Origin: CAZJRB01 sp964547995
GTDB lineage: Bacteria > Planctomycetota > Planctomycetia > Pirellulales > Thermoguttaceae
Reading direction: 5' to 3'
Assembly (NCBI GenBank): GCA_964547995.1
Contig: CAZJRB010000084.1
Span: 1 to 34,249 of the forward strand
DNA: 34,249 nucleotides
Shown: positions 31,167 through 34,249 of the stretch, one piece after another
How positions within the stretch are numbered: the stretch's first letter is position 1
Layout: each line of letters starts with the position of its first letter
Program-made: the position numbers and the translations under genes
Notes under the pieces: generated by a model
What the model saw: the letters and a program-made list of their open reading frames with translations, nothing else
Databases searched by the model: none
Told to the model about the DNA's origin: nothing

Positions 31167-32909
31167 ATGAGCCAGACACTTAAGTCAAGCAGTTCGCGCA
31201 GTTACGTCATTCGATGCGCCGTGGTTGCGGCGTTGGCCGGATTCCTGTTCGGGTTCGACACAATTGTAATTTCCGGGGCCGAACAGAAAATCCAAAGTCT
31301 CTGGCGACTCAACGGTCTCATGCACGGCCTATGCACCAGCGCCGCACTCTGGGGCACCGTCCTCGGCGCTTTGTTCGGCGGTTGGCCGACGGAGCGGTTT
31401 GGCCGGCGGAAAACCCTGCTCTCGATCGGCATGCTCTATTTCGTTTCCGCGGTTGGCTCCGGGATTGCCCCGGAACAGTACTTTTTCATGGTTGCCCGGT
31501 TTATCGGCGGTTTGGGCGTGGGAATCGCCACCGTCGCTTCGCCGCTGTATATCTCCGAGATATCACCGCCGAAATTGCGCGGACGCCTAGCAGGCATGTT
31601 TCAGTTCAATATCGTCTTCGGCATCCTCATCGCCTTCGTCTCAAACTACTTCCTCGGCCAGTATGCGAGTAAAGAAGTTGCTTGGCGTTGGATGCTCGGG
31701 GTCGAGGCTTTTCCCGCATTGCTCTACACGATCCTCTGCTTCAGCATTCCGGAAAGCCCGCGCTGGCTGATCGTTCACGGCGGACAGCGAGAGGCCGGTA
31801 CCGAGATCTTCCGCAAAATCAATCCGGGCATGTCGGAGCCGGAGATCAATGAATTGGTCGATGCGGTTGACGCGAGTGTCGGAGATCGGGCGACCGCTGC
31901 GAAGTTTTTTACGATGCGGCTGAGAGTGCCCATCATGTTGGCCTTCTTGATCGCCGCCTTCAACCAACTCTCGGGCATCAACGCCATTCTCTATTTCGCG
32001 CCGCGCCTGCTGGGATTAGCCGGCATTTCCAATCCGCTGTCCGCTTCGGTCGGTATCGGCATGACGAATCTGGTTTTCACCTTTGTCGGGCTGTGGCTAA
32101 TCGACAAACTAGGCCGGCGCACGCTTCTGTACATCGGTTCGTTCGGATACATCGCTTCGCTGGGAATTTGCGCCTTCTTCTTCCTGGCGTTTCCCGGATT
32201 TCGGGTCGTGTCGAGCGCCATCGACGTTGAGAACAGCACGGATCAGATGATCAGAATCGAGCAGCCGGACACGCCCCTTTCCGACAAGGATAAGGACGAG
32301 ATTCGAACGGATTATGCCAAGGCCAAGGACGCGCTCATTGCCGCAACCAAGCAAGAAGGCTATTCGGGCACGGAAGTGACGATGCCCCAACTGGAAGAAG
32401 ACCTTGTCAAGCAGCGCGAGTTGGCGGGGGAAATTGCGGAAAAGGAAGCCGAAAAGAAGAAAGTCGAGGAAGCAGGCGGTGATGTCGAAAAGGTTGAGGA
32501 CGAAATAGCGAAACTGAAGGAAAAAAAGAAAGACCTCCTCCCCGCAAAGCGGAAGACGGAGGCATCCGGAATCCTGGGCTCGAAGAGCCTCGTCGTGCTC
32601 TTCTCGATCATGTTCTTCATCGCCGCGCATGCGATCGGCCAGGGTGCGGTGATTTGGGTGTTCATCAGTGAAATCTTCCCAAATCGCAACCGGGCCGCCG
32701 GCCAGGCGCTGGGTAGCTTCACGCATTGGTTGTTTGCCGCGTCGATCACACTAGCCTTCCCCATCGCCATCAAAGCGCTCGACGCGGGCGTTCTGTTTGC
32801 TTTCTTCTGCGGGATGATGTGCCTCCAACTGATCTGGGTGAAACTCATGGTGCCCGAGACGAAAGGCGTGTCGCTCGAGGAAATGCAGAAGAAAATGGGA
32901 ATCGAGTGA
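31167..32909 (+). CDS. MFS sugar porter with a long coiled-coil insertion
   Basis: A 580-residue inner-membrane sugar:proton symporter-type protein. Family signatures: RFGRRKT (78-84), PESPRWL (195-201), QLSGINAILYFAP (267-279), GRRTLL near 316 and PETKGVSLEEMQ (563-573). Twelve membrane helices are expected. Usual members have about 460-500 residues; the excess lies between TM9 (~322-343) and TM10 (~474-492), where about 125 soluble residues (347-471) form a charged, likely coiled-coil stretch (EDLVKQRELAGEIAEKEAEKKK, EKVEDEIAKLKEKKKDLL). GGGAGATG lies just upstream of the ATG. Substrate unknown, probably a hexose or pentose. Confidence 0.88.
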   Translation: MSQTLKSSSSRSYVIRCAVVAALAGFLFGFDTIVISGAEQKIQSLWRLNGLMHGLCTSAALWGTVLGALFGGWPTERFGRRKTLLSIGMLYFVSAVGSGIAPEQYFFMVARFIGGLGVGIATVASPLYISEISPPKLRGRLAGMFQFNIVFGILIAFVSNYFLGQYASKEVAWRWMLGVEAFPALLYTILCFSIPESPRWLIVHGGQREAGTEIFRKINPGMSEPEINELVDAVDASVGDRATAAKFFTMRLRVPIMLAFLIAAFNQLSGINAILYFAPRLLGLAGISNPLSASVGIGMTNLVFTFVGLWLIDKLGRRTLLYIGSFGYIASLGICAFFFLAFPGFRVVSSAIDVENSTDQMIRIEQPDTPLSDKDKDEIRTDYAKAKDALIAATKQEGYSGTEVTMPQLEEDLVKQRELAGEIAEKEAEKKKVEEAGGDVEKVEDEIAKLKEKKKDLLPAKRKTEASGILGSKSLVVLFSIMFFIAAHAIGQGAVIWVFISEIFPNRNRAAGQALGSFTHWLFAASITLAFPIAIKALDAGVLFAFFCGMMCLQLIWVKLMVPETKGVSLEEMQKKMGIE

Positions 32910-32965
32910 TGAACCAACCCTCGCTTATTGTTGGGTCGGGTAAGCTTCCAGCCCCAACGGGGCGC

Positions 32966-33047
<82 letters not shown>

Positions 33048-33180
33048 CCGGATCCAACTCCGGCCGGGCTTCTTTATTACCGCCCTGTTCCAACAACATC
33101 CCCTATCCCGGTTGCCACGCCGGGGCTTCTTGCAGGTGGATGCTGCCCCCCCTGCCGGCGGGTGTGCAACCTGTTGCCCG

Positions 33181-33209
33181 TTGCCCGCAGATCGCAACGC
33201 CGCTAGAAT
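33181..33209 (+). promoter_or_regulatory. Promoter of the integron integrase
   Basis: TTGCCC (33181-33186), 17 bases, TAGAAT (33204-33209). Predicted leader about 85 nt to the ATG at 33301. Confidence 0.45.
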
Positions 33210-33300
33210 AAATGCGTGTTGTGACTCTTCTGGACCTTGCGGGAATTCGCCCTTGTAGGCCAAAGGATTGGATTCTCGCTGTTGGTCGGGAGCATCGATC

Positions 33301-34249
33301 ATGCGGACCGCGACTCAACAGCGCCGGCCGCCCTTGGGCTTCTTTCCCGATCAGCCTGCGCCCCGGCTCTACGACCGCATCGTCGAGGTGCTGCGGGTCC
33401 GCCATTACAGTCGGCGCACCGAGAAGGCGTATGTGCGTTGGATCGGGCGCTACATTCGCTTCCACTGCGGGCAGCATCCTCGGAACTTGGCCGAGGCCGA
33501 GGTCAATGCGTTCCTGACCCACTTGGCGGTGAAGGAACACGTCACCGCCTCAACGCAGAATCAGGCGCTGTGCGCGTTGTTGTTCCTGTATGAGCATGTC
33601 TTGGAACAGCCCCTCGACCGACTCGAAGGAGTAGAGCGGGCTCGCCGAAGCCGTCGTCTTCCCGTTGTGCTGACCCTGAACGAAGCTACCCGTGTGCTCG
33701 ATGGAATGCGGGCCGACAGGTGGTTGGTTGCGATGCTTCTTTACGGCGCCGGCTTGCGGTTGCTCGAAGCGCTGCGTTTGCGGGTCAAGGACCTGGACTT
33801 CGAGCGACGGGAAATCACCGTACGGGAAGGCAAAGGCGACAAAGACCGAGTGACGATTCTGCCACAAGCCGTCATTCCCGCCTTGCAGCAACACTTGCGG
33901 CACGTGGAAGCGATCCATAAGCAAGACCTAGCCGAAGGGTATGGCCGCGTCGAGTTACCGCACGCCTTGGCCCGAAAGTATCCGAACGCCAATCGCCAGT
34001 GGATCTGGCAATTTGTTTTTCCGCAGGCGCATCGGTGGCGGAATCCGAAAACTGGCGAGCAGGGCCGACACCACCTGCATGAATCGCTTGTGCAGAAGGC
34101 TATCTCTCAAGCGGTTCGCGCAGCAAAGCTGACAAAGCGCGTGACCAGCCACACATTCCGCCACTCGTTTGCAACCCACCTGTTGCAGGCCGGCTACGAC
34201 ATCCGAACAATACAGGAGCTTCTCGGGCATGCAGATGTCCGCACAACGA
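33301..34249 (+). CDS. intI: Integron-type tyrosine recombinase (IntI), partial
   Basis: Site-specific recombinase, open for 316 codons to the right edge (checked codon by codon). GGGAG lies about eight bases before ATG 33301; an in-frame stop is at 33256. A SAM-like core-binding domain (about 20-105, HYSRRTEKAYVRWIGRYIRFH) is followed by the catalytic domain with R153 (YGAGLRLLEALRL), K178 (GKGDKDR), H284-xx-R287 (SHTFRHSFATHLL) and H310 (LLGHADVRTT). The catalytic Tyr would lie just beyond the edge. Residues ~220-242 (LPHALARKYPNANRQWIWQFVFPQ) match the extra alpha-helical patch that separates integron integrases from other XerC/D-like enzymes. No attC site is visible upstream; any cassette array is probably beyond the edge. 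Confidence 0.88.
   Translation, partial: MRTATQQRRPPLGFFPDQPAPRLYDRIVEVLRVRHYSRRTEKAYVRWIGRYIRFHCGQHPRNLAEAEVNAFLTHLAVKEHVTASTQNQALCALLFLYEHVLEQPLDRLEGVERARRSRRLPVVLTLNEATRVLDGMRADRWLVAMLLYGAGLRLLEALRLRVKDLDFERREITVREGKGDKDRVTILPQAVIPALQQHLRHVEAIHKQDLAEGYGRVELPHALARKYPNANRQWIWQFVFPQAHRWRNPKTGEQGRHHLHESLVQKAISQAVRAAKLTKRVTSHTFRHSFATHLLQAGYDIRTIQELLGHADVRTT

Noticed and set aside
32931..32962. Possible attC or attI core (GTTGGGT ... CCCCAAC) upstream of the integrase
   Set aside because: GTTGGGT fits the GTTRRRY core, but the partner does not match RYYYAAC and the bottom-strand fold of attC is absent; more likely a chance hairpin after the porter gene.

Overview
The window looks like a piece of a planctomycete chromosome, probably from the Pirellulales. 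It is GC-rich and carries several gene types typical of that group: a giant Ser/Thr kinase fused to LamG and PA14-like domains, a membrane protein with C-terminal leucine-rich repeats, a short secretin-like secreted protein, EF-hand proteins, a sialidase with Asp-boxes, and a beta-propeller/cytochrome c protein resembling the hydrazine synthase alpha subunit. Taxonomy is inferred from gene content only. I saw no rRNA, tRNA or CRISPR array.

Layout. 1-2424 (minus): a CPA2/Kef-type cation:proton antiporter, cut by the left edge, behind its likely NhaR-type LysR regulator. 2555-4725 (plus): a ribosome hibernation factor domain protein, a small membrane protein and a CNNM/CorC-type transporter. 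4830-8196 (plus): a dCache sensor kinase and a sigma-54 NtrC-type response regulator. 8631-10798 (plus): two small unknown proteins and glutamate dehydrogenase. 11018-15637 (plus): the giant kinase, convergent with the HzsA-like cytochrome (15714-18077, minus). 18465-20204 (plus): a secreted LamG protein. 20602-23268 (minus): the LRR membrane protein and the sialidase. 23446-23865 (plus): a thioesterase. 23979-24926 (minus): a CtaA/COX15-like protein lacking three expected haem-ligand histidines. 25199-25891 (plus): a secreted protein followed by a clear terminator. 26036-29524 (minus): an EF-hand / EF-hand / ECF sigma / putative anti-sigma cluster. 29746-30951 (plus): the secretin-like protein. 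31167-32909 (plus): a sugar porter with a long coiled-coil insertion. 33301 to the right edge (plus): an integron-type tyrosine recombinase.

Two signals cut across the genes. First, most of the longer intergenic gaps hold a palindromic element made of two inverted arms, each arm itself a hairpin. Two copies of one family (8480 and 23894) also share a 27-nt tail outside the palindrome. Other elements (9194, 18193, 24944, 32966) have different stems but the same plan, and one shows a compensatory base-pair change. Second, at least three genes have a TAnnnT -10 box exactly six bases before the ATG, with a TTGC-type -35 box, which predicts leaderless transcripts.

The most promising leads are the palindromic element class, the integron integrase whose possible cassette array lies beyond the right edge, the HzsA-like protein outside any visible anammox context, and the EF-hand/ECF sigma cluster.
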